Positions 11,810 to 25,000 of a stretch of 64,000 nucleotides of DNA are shown one piece after another. The stretch lies in the NCBI GenBank assembly GCA_914767715.1, contig OU612067.1, forward strand, positions 33,950,162 to 34,014,161, read 5' to 3'. The position numbers were made by a program, and so were the translations under genes. The stretch is from Membranipora membranacea (taxonomy: Eukaryota; Bryozoa; Gymnolaemata; Cheilostomatida; Membraniporidae). Below the pieces are notes generated by a model. The model had not been told where the DNA came from and did no database searches. It saw only the letters and a list, made by a program, of their open reading frames with translations. How positions within the stretch are numbered: position 1 is the stretch's first letter; each line of letters starts with the position of its first letter.

Positions 11810-12250
11810 GCCCCAGCTGCAATTAGACCCCTGCATTTCGTTTGTTCAGTATTCAAATTTTCAAACCTCATGATTATTACTTTTTGAAATAAATCAATTG
11901 AAACACTAATATTGATTCTTATCAGCAGCAAATTACTACAATGAAAACTATGCAAAGAGGAAGCTGCAATTTTGAAGTCAATCCAATGACCTAGAGAAAA
12001 TTTGAATGTTTTTCTCTCCTTGCGATATTTGTTCAATAATCTTAACAATAAGAGAAGGTCAGCCTTTTGATGGGAGCAATTCAATGTTGATGCATAATAT
12101 TTTCACTGCCTACATTCATTGATACTCAATGAATGAAACAAATTATACAATTATTAAACCTTTCAGGGGTATAATAGTGGTCTCAATCTGATTTCTTAAT
12201 AATAAAACGCTTAAACTGAAAGAGGAAGTTAGTTTGGCATCACAACTTCA
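11810..12250. repeat. Upstream copy of a segment duplicated at 32490-32945
   Basis: A run containing AACACTAATATTGATTCTTA, CAATGAAAACTATGCAAAGA and TTTTTCTCTCCTTG recurs with few differences at 32580-32720. It lies roughly 0.8-1.2 kb before the first exon of each receptor paralogue, so the tandem duplication included upstream DNA and probably promoter sequence. Confidence 0.75.
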
Positions 12251-13031
12251 TATTATCACATCAGCGTAGCAGGCTAAACACTGTGATGGACAGAGAAAGA
12301 GAGAACATGAGGCTACGTTCAAGCTACTGATACTTTGTGTTCAGGTATGTTAAGTTGTGTATTATATTCTGCATCAATTGTTGAAATTTAAAATATTATC
12401 TTTACTTCGGTACTGCATTCACTTTAATACCTTACACCCCAAAGCATTTAATTATACACAGCACAGCAAACTTTAGCAATTAGGTACAGTAAGAAGCATC
12501 CTCTTACCTGCTGTTTACACTTCGAAATGAACAGACTCACTCTTTCAAAGTTTTTGAAAATATGCCATGCATCCTCCAGTAGGAAAAGACAATTACTACC
12601 CGCTTGAATGGCAGAGTTTGAATGAATTCTTTGTATCAGAGTAAATAATTTTCACCCTACTCCTTGTTTTTATTGATATTTTTAAGTCTGTGATATGGAC
12701 GCTTCTATAAAGTAAGCCAAACATGCAACACGATGAGTTTGGCTGTGATTAGCCTTCTGGGTTTCATCACGAGTCTGAGGCCGCAATGATGAGATGTGAT
12801 TGAGAAACAGTGAATTTTCGGCTCCGATAGGAAGATAGATTTACGGGTTATGGTTTGAGGATTACTGAAAGGTTTTGGGGTTGTCATGTGAAGAGACCAA
12901 AGGCGGTGAGCTGTCATGAGGGGGTGTGCAGCTGGAACTCCGGCTCCTATGAGAATATGGAAGTCTGTATCACTTATTCATTGTATATATGAATATTTCC
13001 ATTGAAGGTTACTAGAGTCATTCAAAGGATC
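12251..13031. other. Upstream region of receptor paralogue A, no gene seen
   Basis: AT-rich noncoding DNA between the duplicated block and the start codon at 13032. No clear TATA box or other promoter element could be singled out. Confidence 0.35.
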
Positions 13032-16000
13032 ATGGTGTCAAATCATACAATAATCTGTATTCTATATCTCTTCTCATATGTTAATCAAGGTATGTTTTCA
13101 TTTGTCAGCGCTTACAAAGTCGCTTGAAAATCTGACTTATATTATCAGCTGGATTTTCAAGTTTGTACGCATGTATAAATAACTCTTGTCAATTCTATAT
13201 TCTTGTATTATAATTTATGAGCAAAAACCAAAATTTTCTATCATTCTCACATATCATGTCACTTGGATTTTTATATACAAAAAATAGAAATTAAATATAT
13301 TTTGTTATATCATTTTAAAGAAATCATCTTTAGCAGAGATTTTGTTGGTTTTAGGGCTTCCATATGGCCTCGCAAACAGTGGGACGGCCAGCTCTAGCTC
13401 GAGTCACAACAGTGGAGGTGTTAATAAACCTATAGATAATGAGCGTCTCCAATCAACGGACAGTGAATTCTTTAGATCAGGGAACGGAGCTAACGAATGG
13501 TGGAGGGTGGATCTAAAAGAGGCATACTACGTTGTAGATTTTACAGTGTACAGACAGACCGGGGATGACAAATATGGTAAGTCACAGAGCACAGACAAAC
13601 TTAGCTTTGCTTAATTTATTGATGTTCATACTAGAAAAAGAGAGAATAGGGTATGCATACTTGAAATATATGGTGTGAGAATATTTCAGCAATGTTCTAT
13701 TTATCACACGCGGCCTGCATTTTGCAACTGTGACATTGAACCCAAAACTGCTGCCATTATATGAGTAGCCATTGTTAATAGACTGTTTACAAGATGTGTT
13801 GCCTCAATATAATATGTGATATACAGAATAATATTTTATGCAAGGAGGGAGAATGGCCTGGTGCAAGGGTGAAGCTGTTTATGATGGTGTTTGTTGGCAA
13901 TGATACGGGCCTGTATAGTAAATTTTCTTCAAAATTGTATTATAGCTAATTGTCAATAGTCTTTGTGATGATTTCTAATTTAAAGGGATAATACACTTCT
14001 GATCTCTATTTGGCAGCCAATGGAGCACAGAAAAATGTATGTACATACAAAAACTCCTTATTTGTAATTCAAAACCCCTTGTTCTGCTCAAATGTGATAA
14101 AGGTAATAAAAGTGTTAAGCTGGGCTGTTAGAAAATAACAAGCTAAAGTCAAAAGGTCATCCTTATTGCACATGCGCACTTTGAGTATCTGGACAATTGA
14201 AACACTAACCAAGAGGTAGGAGCACACAACTGCTCACAAAATCAGCTTTTTTCAGATCACAAGCAATTCTGTTAGTTGTCTTATTTCTTGTTGGAGATGC
14301 ACAACTACAATTTAGAATGCACATTTGAGCAGAACAAGGGGTTTTGAATTACAAATAAGGAGTTTTTGTATGTACATACATTTTTCTGTGCTCCATTGGC
14401 TGCCAAACAGAGATCAGAAGTGTATTATCCCTTTAAGCTCCTCAAATTTAAAGATTATTTCATCATATAAGAAAAAAAAACTTGAGAGAACATAGACAGT
14501 TATCAGTTTAAACGAGTGACTTAATAATAAACCTAGACAGGGCACCATATATAGCTGAAGTGATGCAAATAATTGTGGGCGACAAAACCACATTGGCAGG
14601 TGTAGAAGCAATGATGTTATCATCGATCTTACTGCCCACAAGTCGACCAAAATTGCCACTGAAGATGCACGTCATACTTGTATTTTTTAAGTGACGGTTT
14701 TGGTCGACCAAAACCGCCACTGTAGCTTCAAATCATACTTGTTTTCTTTTATGTGGCAGTTTTGGTCGACCAAAACCGCCAATACGAATTCTTATTTCAG
14801 ACAGGTGAGCACAACTCCCACCATAAATAGAGTGATCATGTGACATATATTATTCGTAATTCCCTCAAGACCGGATACCTTGCCAGTGCTAGGTACTAGT
14901 GACTACCAAGGATGACCTGTTACTCCTTGATCATTTACATACATAATAACATACTTACTAGTTTTTACGATAATAATATTGTGAAACCTGTCCTGCAGTT
15001 GACTTACATGAGTGATGAGATGCTGGATGACAACATCCCTAGCTGTGGTTGGCTGATCCTGTGTAATAACAGTCACATAATTGGCATTGATCATAGAATT
15101 CATTATCACTAGCCATGTTTCTATTTCCCAACTTTTACAAGCTCAATTGCAAAGTATTGAATTGAAAAGTATATATCACATGATCAGTCTATTTATGGTG
15201 GGAGTTGTGCTCACCTGTTTGATATAAGAATTCTTTATTTGTCAATCAAAACCGCCACTCAAAAGAAAAGAGCTATGATTTGTAGCTAGAGTGGCGGTTT
15301 TGGTCGACCAAAACCGCAATAATTACAGGCACAGGGGATATTATGTGGGAAAAATTTTGGTTAACCGTAGTCTATCGTTTAAATTTATGATTTCATTTTT
15401 ACGAATCAATTTCACCAGTATTTGATATCATTGGATCCAATCAGTATCACTCTTCCATCTTAATTGTTAAGATAACACCAAGTAACACATTGGTCACGTA
15501 TAGTACCCAAAACAGAATAAAGCACCATTATGACATACCATACAGAACATAGTGATTGGGGCACAAACTTTTTCCTGACGTTACAGTGGTAAATAGCAGG
15601 TTTTGGAATTTTCTGAAAAAATGATGACATCATTTTTGTCTTTAGAACTCAGATTTAAGCCACTTCACCTGCTTGGAAGACTAGGAGGTGCTTTGGCACG
15701 ACATCCAAATCTGAACGGCGACTATGCATGGAGAAAATTACTCCCTGTTGATGAGACTGATGATGAATTTGTACAGTATAGTCATGTGAGTAGTTTGCAG
15801 GTACCACAAGCATATCGACAGTTAGCAGTGTACAGTACAAACTCCCTAGGACTGGTCATTAGTGAAGTCAGAGTCCTCGGTATCCGTAAGTTTACAAATA
15901 ATCTTAATTGCGCTAAACATATATACAGTTGCAGCATTATGGTACTCTCTTAGAGTATCAGTTGCTGAACCAACGAGAAGATTTTCATGTAACACAACCT

Positions 16001-19000
16001 TTACCAGGTATCATTATTTAGGGACAACTTCCAATATAATGAGTGCTACATAACCTAGCATGAGACCAAAATTACACTTATGTCTTTCTAAACCAACAGA
16101 GCATTTTCTGTCAGATCTCTACTGAAAGTAGAAAAATTAAATGGGGACTGAAGTCAAAGGTCATTTTTGTAGAAAAGATTTGAAGCACAATGACAAAAGA
16201 AATAAATAGGAAGTTGACTGTGATGATGTTGATTATTAGGTGATAGGGTCAGGCTATTACACAAATACAGCATCATTGATTCTTTTGATTTTGGTTAGAA
16301 AATCAGTGTCGCTAGAATCATGAAATGACAATTGTATCGAATATATCATAGCTATTTTGAAGTGTGACATGTTCAAAACACTAATTCCGTTTCCTTGCAG
16401 CTTATTCAATTATTTCTATCATTCTTGCATGTGAAATTGTGTTTTCTTGCACTTGTTTTTACTCAGGTGTGTCAGATTTCAACCCACTAATGTGCGAATG
16501 GCCTACACATACAAAGGAGGATCAACCTTCTGCGTAACCTGCCATTGGGACCCACCATTATGGAATTCCACCACAGTAGCCAATTTAGTGTTACAGTACC
16601 AGGTTTGTTACTTGATGTTACAGTTGGGTATTTGGTATGATCAAGGTCGAGAAAGTTAGAATTCCAGGGTATTTGGTCCTCTGGCCCAGAGTGTTGGTTA
16701 GGTCGCCATGCAAGGTAACTGTAACACACTGTATTTATTACTTTAGCAACCTTGGTTGGCTATATTTAACTGTAAGAATATGGACTATATAAAAGAACCA
16801 TTGTACAATCCATATTCCCATGACACTTTACAATAGAGACAGGCTTCTTTTAAAGTTTCGTTCTTATTGCAAACTGTCCCATATCATAAACGATCAGACC
16901 CGTCCATTTGGGATCTTTCTGATAGGGTAACATAACCTCATTAGCCCAACCCTTGATGGGTTGCCATTAAAAAACCTCAGATCTATAAGACTACCAGGTG
17001 AGGTTGGTGGTAACCAAAAACACATTATGCCATATCTCAAGTTATCGGATGAGCTAAGATTAAATTGTTTGCAATGCTATGAAGTTTTAAAGCTTTACAA
17101 AGCAATCCTGTTGTTTTGAAAACAGTCAATGTTTCTGATCAAACTAAATGAAGGATTGGAAGAAATTAGATATGCCTGTATCCTCAGATCCATTGTATTA
17201 TTAGCTACAGGAAAAGAGTCTTACAGGCCTGTGCTTCCTATTTTTTACTCTTGCTTAAGGTAACGGGGCTTTCAAACATATATCTAGGGCTGCTCCCCAT
17301 AGGGAACATCTTAAGAAATGTGATGCTCGAATGGAACCAGATCTGATATTAATCTGTTAATCTTTGTCTATATGTATTTCCATCAGAATGGGTAAAATTA
17401 AGACACATGAAGTTCTCAGTTTCATGGATTTCGGGAAACCAGAAAAAAAGAGCTGTTTGGTGTGGCCATGCATACCAAATTTGATTGCTGACACCTAATT
17501 GTAATTTGATATGTATATTATCAATTTCTCAGCTTATTATTATGAGTCTTCTCAGTTCTGATTTCGACAAAATGTACCATACATGTTGTCTTTCCAGGCT
17601 ACATTTGGCACTGACTTGGAGCGTCTTGGTCAGAACAGAAGTCTTTCCAACTGCAGTAGCCCTTTCTCCACAGCTGTGATATGCCTAGTCAGAGTTCAAT
17701 CACCACATTTTCTATACCAAACTGGGATATCTTCAAGGAACATTACAACACCATGCAAAGGTAAACTTCTGATAACCAGATAAGACAATACTCAACTCAA
17801 ATGACTCTCTAGTCATACCATTTATTCATACTGTGAGTAATTTCGGCTGCACCAAAGAGCATTATGAGGTGAAGTTTGTGTATTATGCACTTTTGATAGT
17901 AATTTTTTGACCATGAATCTTGGCATAACGAGCATGGGAAAAGTGACTGTCAGTGTCACACATAGCTCATAATTGCCGAGCTGTAATAAATGTTCATGTT
18001 TCTCTCAACTCTCCGAAAATCATTTATAACAATGTAAGCTTTGTAATTTCTGCTCATTGACAGCTCCGTACAGTGTAGTGATAAATGATGGCCCTGAGGA
18101 AATAATTGAAGAGGGACATCTCACGCTACGATACACAATCGAATGGGAGGTTTGTTGTAAATTCAAATATTTTATCAATGATAATGATGCGAGTGAGTAA
18201 GACACACTTATAAACATTAAGAGTGAAAACTTACTTGAATTTTATAACCTTTGTGAAGGACATGCTACGCTCAAAGTTGTGTAACGCTAGTGGATACCAA
18301 GATGGTGGCACTTTTAAAAATTCATTTTTATTGTAACCTTCACTTCAATCTATTGAAATTATTTATGATTTTGCTTCAAATATATAAGTTCGAAATAACC
18401 TGATTTGATAATATCTATCTCGCCAATACCTTGATGGTAAGAACTGTCAACCTTATACCAGCCTTGAAGAGGGATTGTACTGGCGCATCAAGATTTAGCC
18501 TCAAGTCTGTAATTCTGGTTAGGTGAATCATTCAAGAACATTTGATTTTAAATTGCAGTGCAGACCATTTGCATGTCACAATTTATACAGAAAAATTGTT
18601 TGTAGGCACCGGTTTTTCCAATGTGCACAGCATTCAGAGAATTTGTAATAGAGATTACCAGAGGAACAACAGCTACCAACATGTCTGTAGATGTATTGAG
18701 TATCAAAGTCCATGCTGCTTGGGAGCAATATCTCTCAGTTAAGATATGGACAGTGAAAAGTGATGGTGTCAGATCCCCTACCGCAGCTAACAATTCCATA
18801 ACTACTGTCTCAAAAGGTAGGCAACATGAGAACATGCTCACACCATCATGAATTTGTGTGACTGTACGTCTGTATAAAAAGATCAAAAGTATAATTTGAC
18901 TCAATTAGTAAATAAATGTTGATATGAATGCATTTTTTCATACCTCAATGTTTCGAAAAATAATTGGGGGGTCCCTTCGAAGAAGGGGTGCGGTGCACTG

Positions 19001-22000
19001 ATACACAGCTTTCTGGTCAACATCCAGCCCAATAAGTTAGGAATAGATGTTTGAAGTAAAAACAGAATGTTGCTTGAGATCAGAGTATGCATGGCAACTA
19101 CTTTGTGTGCGGAAATTTGACCTCATTATCTGAAAAAGGCGTGCAGCTTAGCACAAAACCACATCACATGCACTAAGTTATTTTTCACATAAACTCTATA
19201 TTGTCAGTCTACAATCATTGTTCGGAATGTTTTGCTTGTAGTGAAAGAAAAAATTAAATTGAAAAAATAAAGCACTACCAATTATGAAGATTCAAAATCG
19301 TTTGATAGTAGCTGTTAAAAATGAATAAGCTAAGCTGAGCTTATCTGTATTGATAAATGTTGTAGTTATTTGTATGAACATTTCACAAGTATTTAAAAAT
19401 GCTGAATAAAAATACGCTATTTCATTTGCTCAAATTGACATAGAGCACATTTGAGGCATATGACAGTTTCAATAGAATATCGGAAACTATCATGAGATTT
19501 GAGCTTCAGTTTAAACATTCCCATGTATTTGCCATCCTTGAAAATTCATTCTGGGACTGCATCTGAGTTTAGCAATCCAATGTCATTCATCACGACGCTG
19601 TCATCCGCATCCGATGGCATATACGTATACTCCGACAGGGACTTTGGGTCTATTGTTTCCGTCTAAATATTTTGTATTCCATTCAAGCAGGATGTTGCTC
19701 TTATTTTTAATAATTCTTCATTAAAAAATAAATTATTTTAATTCAAAATAAAAAATTAAAACATTTGAAAATAAAAAAAAATTGAAAATAAAAAACAGCT
19801 TGGCTATTAAACAAATTAATTAGTTAACTTAATTTGTTAACCGGTGTGTAAGCTTGATCATAATTTTTAGTTTATTCATGTTAAACACAAAGACGAAACT
19901 CAGACAACTCAGAAATCAGGTCAAACATATTGGCTTCAAATAACTTGCAAACCTGCATTATTGCATAAGTGTAACTGCCAAGTAGAAGCAGTCAGTATAA
20001 TTTAAAGCATAGAAAAAATCTGTTTTTCGGCTACTGATAATTATCCCTTAACCCAATATGTAAATCTCGTCATTCTTTAGAACCACCTTCAGCACCGAGA
20101 TTGATAGATATCAGACCCACATCACCATACTGTGTGACTTTAAACTGGGAGCAGTCTGCATTCCATAATGGCGAATTTGCTAAATATGGGGTAAGTAAAT
20201 ATGCAGTTCACTTACACCAGCATTTAGCGATTGTACTGAATGAAGAGAACAAAATCTGACCGATCATGATGCCTGAGGAGCACACTTATTGTCTTCAGTT
20301 TGGGTTACAGTATAGATGCACAGGGAGATCTAATTACAATCAAACAGAAGAACGAGGATATGCTAAGATGGTCTCAGTCTGTGGATTTTTACCATATCGG
20401 CAGATTCAGTGTGATGTTAGGTCTGTTAATAGTGCTGGTATTGGTGGAGTCACAAATCTGCGTGGATTTGTACCAATTGCGCAGGTATGCTTGTGGTTCT
20501 AGCTATTTACCAGCTTTCTTATTTGTGATCGAATGATTTGTAGTATGTTCACAAAACAATATCAAATCAAGTTTGTGTGGGGATTCTGCATCGTGATATA
20601 GGAGGCTTGAGATTACAAAGCAGGTTAACGGTGCTATTGTGCCAATTCACTTATGAAGTCCAAAATTTGATTTGATTATTGATGGAGTTCTGGGGGAACT
20701 TTATAAACAGTATACAACAATGTTTGAAAGATGCAATGGTTATCCCTTGGCATGTTACGGAAAGCAAGGGGTTAATCCTTGCAGAAAGTGACCTATCAAT
20801 TCAATATTGCATTATAGAAAATTATAATTACGCAGGGTGAGTTTCAGAGTACAAGGATGAAGCGAATAAAAAAAAAAGTGTCATCCTGATTGGTGAGTGA
20901 GTCATTGATTTAGTTAGAAGTTATCTTGCATGGTACTCTGCTGTCTTTTCAGCTCCCTCTCAGCCACGAAATTTGAATTTCGGAACTTCCTCAGAGGAAG
21001 AAGAATCTGGAAGACAGAGATGGAAGTACCGTGTGACCTGGACAGTGAGTCTACCTGGTTAAAAATCACCTTGTTCTAATTGATAATACGCAATTCAAAT
21101 GATTTTTGGCTGTGCTCAAAATTATCTAATGAGAGAATTGGAACACATACCTTTAAATTAAAAAATTGAATCTGTCTATGATATACTAATTTCAGAACTC
21201 AGCATCAATCAACTGTGGCTTCTGGCGCACAGGGACACATAAGAAAGCATATGAGACAAAGTTCCCTAACATGTCAGCAGGCACAGTACAAAGAGGCTAC
21301 CCAACCCAGGAGTATAGATCTAGATATGTGTATGCTGACGGGGATACAGTAGTATCATTCTATCTAAGAGCATGTAATAACCAGGATCTCTGCTCAGAAT
21401 ATGAAGTTCTCACCATATCAACTTCTTCCTTACGTAAGTCTGAATTTTTTATATACATTGCAACAACCATCAATAGAAAAATTTAATAAAATTAAAAAAA
21501 CCCTACACATGTGCAGTTGCATTGTTGGTCACCGAAATTTAATGTACAAGCCGAACAACCGCTCACTTCAATGAATCTTTGATAAATTAAAAATGAATAT
21601 ATATATATGTTCATTCTCAGGAGGAATTGCGCAATAGTACATGAGTCAATTATGCCAATAAAAAAAATAAAAAAATTATTGATAGCCTTTATCTAGAGTT
21701 AGGACATGAATATCAACAACAATAGATTTATTTTATTTTGTTGAAGTTCTACTGTTTTTAGGCCCACAAGTTGCTCCCCGAAACACTGTTGTGACTCCAT
21801 GGAATGAGAGCTGTATTCAGGTAGATTGGGACGCTCCTCAATACCCAAATGGTGATATATCACACTATCAGGTTTGTAAATATTCAATTGTTGTTTGATC
21901 TGACCAGTTAAAGTTTGCTCATACAGGGACACCATTACATCATCTGTTTCATCTGTTGGGGTGATCGCAGTCAAAGCTCTAGGGTCCTTTTGATGCGATA

Positions 22001-25000
22001 TGCTGCATGACATATTATGTGCTTGATTTTGGAATTAAAATTCATCAACGAGAACAATTAACCTTAGATCTCGTTTCAGTATGAATGTACCAATGGTATT
22101 CTCTTAAATCAAACATCATCCACCAGAAAAGTACACTCCTGCGGATATGAACCTTATGAGAATGTAAGCTGTACTGTTAGAGCAGTAAACAGTGCAGGTG
22201 TGAGCAATCGCAGCAATTCATCTGGTAGATCTGGTTGTGCAGGTGAGTCGGTCTTTTCTAATCATGACTAGGGCGCATTGATTCTGTTCAAGCCTGTAGG
22301 TTAAGGTTTTACATAATTGATGATTATCAACTGCACAACATCAAAAACATGTAAAGTTGTAACTTAAATATGGGAAACTCGCTATCCCTGATAGCTTAAG
22401 TTTAGCTTATTGTAAAAGAGTACACAGTATTGGATTAAGTGACAAGCTTTAGTTATTTTCATGCATACTTGCCAAGTAATCTAAATTCAAAATAGGGAGA
22501 TTCCAATTTACGGCGACACTGCACCACAACGTGCGAAGCACCCGAGTCACCCACCGAGCCCCCCCCCAATGGGGTCTGGGCGAAGCCCCGGCTGCAGAAG
22601 CCCTGAGACCGTTTCTAGCCACTAGGAAGGGCTACAAGGGTATATTTGATCCCAGATAATTTCATGTATGTACTAGTCCTAAAATATCAAACTGAGATAC
22701 ACTTTAAACAATTACAATGAATCCATGGGCCCCCGGGATTCTTACATACATGCTTTTATATTGCCGATGTCCAGTATCAAACACCCCATTGGCAAAGTAG
22801 AGGCATGTAAGTCCCAGGGGCCTTAGCCTGTCTTGACAAGCTTGACAAAGTTTGTCAAGAAAGGCTACAAGGGCCAATGCATCATCAAGATCTGGAAATG
22901 TGCTCAGTCACAGACATTGAGAATCTGGATAAGGTACTATATTCCTGTTTGACTAACATTAAATATGTTTCAAAGTCTTTGGTCCGAGCTTTGTTAAATT
23001 GTAGAGACCTACCTTTGGAATTGTTATGTTTCTATTTTGCTTCACTTGAACTTAACTAGAATAGACAGTACTAAATAAAAACTAAAAATTGTGTGATCTG
23101 AAAGGAAATGAAAACTAAATGCACTTGACTAGCTACTTTATATTGTTACCAATGACAGTCAGTGTGTGACCGGACTGACGGTAACCGGTCTTCAAAGTTG
23201 GTCACATACGACCTCTGTTGGTACGCTAGCATGGTGCGAAGTTCGGAGGCGATCCATCCATAGCGTGACTGGCCACGGCCATTTGACCATAAGACCGTTG
23301 CCCTCAAAACTCACCTTTGCAGGTGTATTTGCAATGGCAATCTATTGAATTAAAGTTTGAAAATCTTTTTGCAAAATCATTTTTGGAAGATCAATGCATA
23401 CGGATTGGCTAATGTAAATTAGACCGGAAATGTGTGCAAAATGCAATGGTCTTATATATGAGGCCACTAAAAAGTAATGACCCAATGACTGAAGATATAG
23501 TTGTTTATTGAGTAATGGGGTGGGGTTTTGACCTTCAGAAATGCATTCAAGGAGACACTCATTAATTCAACACACTTGAATCTAGTTAGAGTCTTATAAA
23601 GAAGAAGAGAGAACAAGTCCGGACTTGCCCGACAGTTGCAAATTCATGTGCTGTAAGCACCAGACGAAGTGTTTTATGAGGTTAAGATATAGTATAGTCA
23701 TATTGATTGAGGATTGGGGTGTAATATTGGGGTTCGGGGTTGGCAGCCTGAGGTATGTGAGCCAAATTTGGGGTTTTGGGGTCAGCTTTTGGGGTCAGGT
23801 TCGGGGTAAATATTTGGGGTTTGCAGTTCGCAGTTTGGGGTTTGCAGCCTACACTCTGGGGTTCACGGCCTATTTTCTGGGGTTTGGGGGTCATAAACGA
23901 GGGTTTGGTGTTTAGATGTCAGTTTTTGGGGTTTGGGGGTCAGTTTTTGGGGTTTGGGGGTCCTTTGTTGGGGTTTGAGGGTCAATATTTGGGGTTTGCA
24001 GTTCACACTTTGGGGTTTGCAGCTCACAGTTTGGGGTTTGCAGCATGAATGAAGTTTGGGGTTTGCAGCATGAATGAAGTTTGGGGTTTGCAGCTCGCAT
24101 TTTGGGGTTTGTAGCTTGAAGTTCTGGGTTAAAAGCTGGCAGTTTTGAATTTTTGGGCTCAAAAGCGGATTCAGGGGTCAACAGTTGGGGTTCAACACGA
24201 CGACATGTTGCTCAACTAACCCAGCACTCTTTTCCATCACATATCTTCTTAGTACCAATATGATTATGTTAACCTAGTTCATACAGGACAAGCCACCAGC
24301 CCACCCCCCCCCATGCCCAACCCTACCGGTGCCCACCAATGTCACCAACCCTTAAATGTTCCATAACCTACCCAGCCAGGTCACTGAATAATGTTTTTCC
24401 TTTGAAGTTGCTATATTTACTGCAGTCAGCTGATGGTGCAAGTTTGTCTGCTAGTGCTACTATTAGTGACCGGACTGACGGTAACGGGTCTTCAAAGTTG
24501 GTCACATACGACCTCTGTTGGTACGCTAGCATGGTGCGAAGTTCGGAGGCGATCCATCCATAGCATGACTGGCCACAGGCCATTTGACCATAAGACCGTT
24601 GCCCTCAAAACTCACCTTGTCAGGCTTTGCTCCCTTATTGGTCTCTAAAATGGTATCTTGCTTAGGTTGCAGCTTACAGATATACAATGTTCATGACCAT
24701 CATCGGCAAAGTCTGCAGCGACGGCTCAGGTTGTCTACAGACATAAGACAGAAGAGATGTTAAGCTAAAGTGTGACGTATACATGTCATTTGGAAGTAAC
24801 TTTTCCTTGTCAAGCGGGGAGATAACTTCAAATAATGACCCAATGACTGAAGATATAGTTGTTTTTGAGTAATGGGGTGGGGTTTTGACCTTCAGAAATG
24901 CATTCAAGGAGACACTCATTAATTCAACACACTTGAATCTAGTTAGAGTCTTATAAAGAAGAAGAGAGAACAAGTCCGGACTTGCCCGACAGTTGCAAAT

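Larger units (their letters stand above)
13355..15885 (+). other. Fucolectin/F5-8C-like lectin domain of paralogue A (two exons)
   Basis: Exon 13355-13576 encodes GLANSGTASSSSSHNSGGVN, then PIDN, FFRSGN and EWWRVDL, the pattern of eel-fucolectin/tachylectin-4 and discoidin-type domains (N-A-S-S...A-D-N...WWRVDLG). Exon 15646-15885 supplies the second half, ending RQLAVYSTN...[11 protein letters not shown]. Such domains form a beta-sandwich that binds fucose or other ligands. The intron between them carries a TTAA MITE and a foldback element. Both exons are phase 1, so the domain is a symmetrical, shuffle-competent module. Confidence 0.68.
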
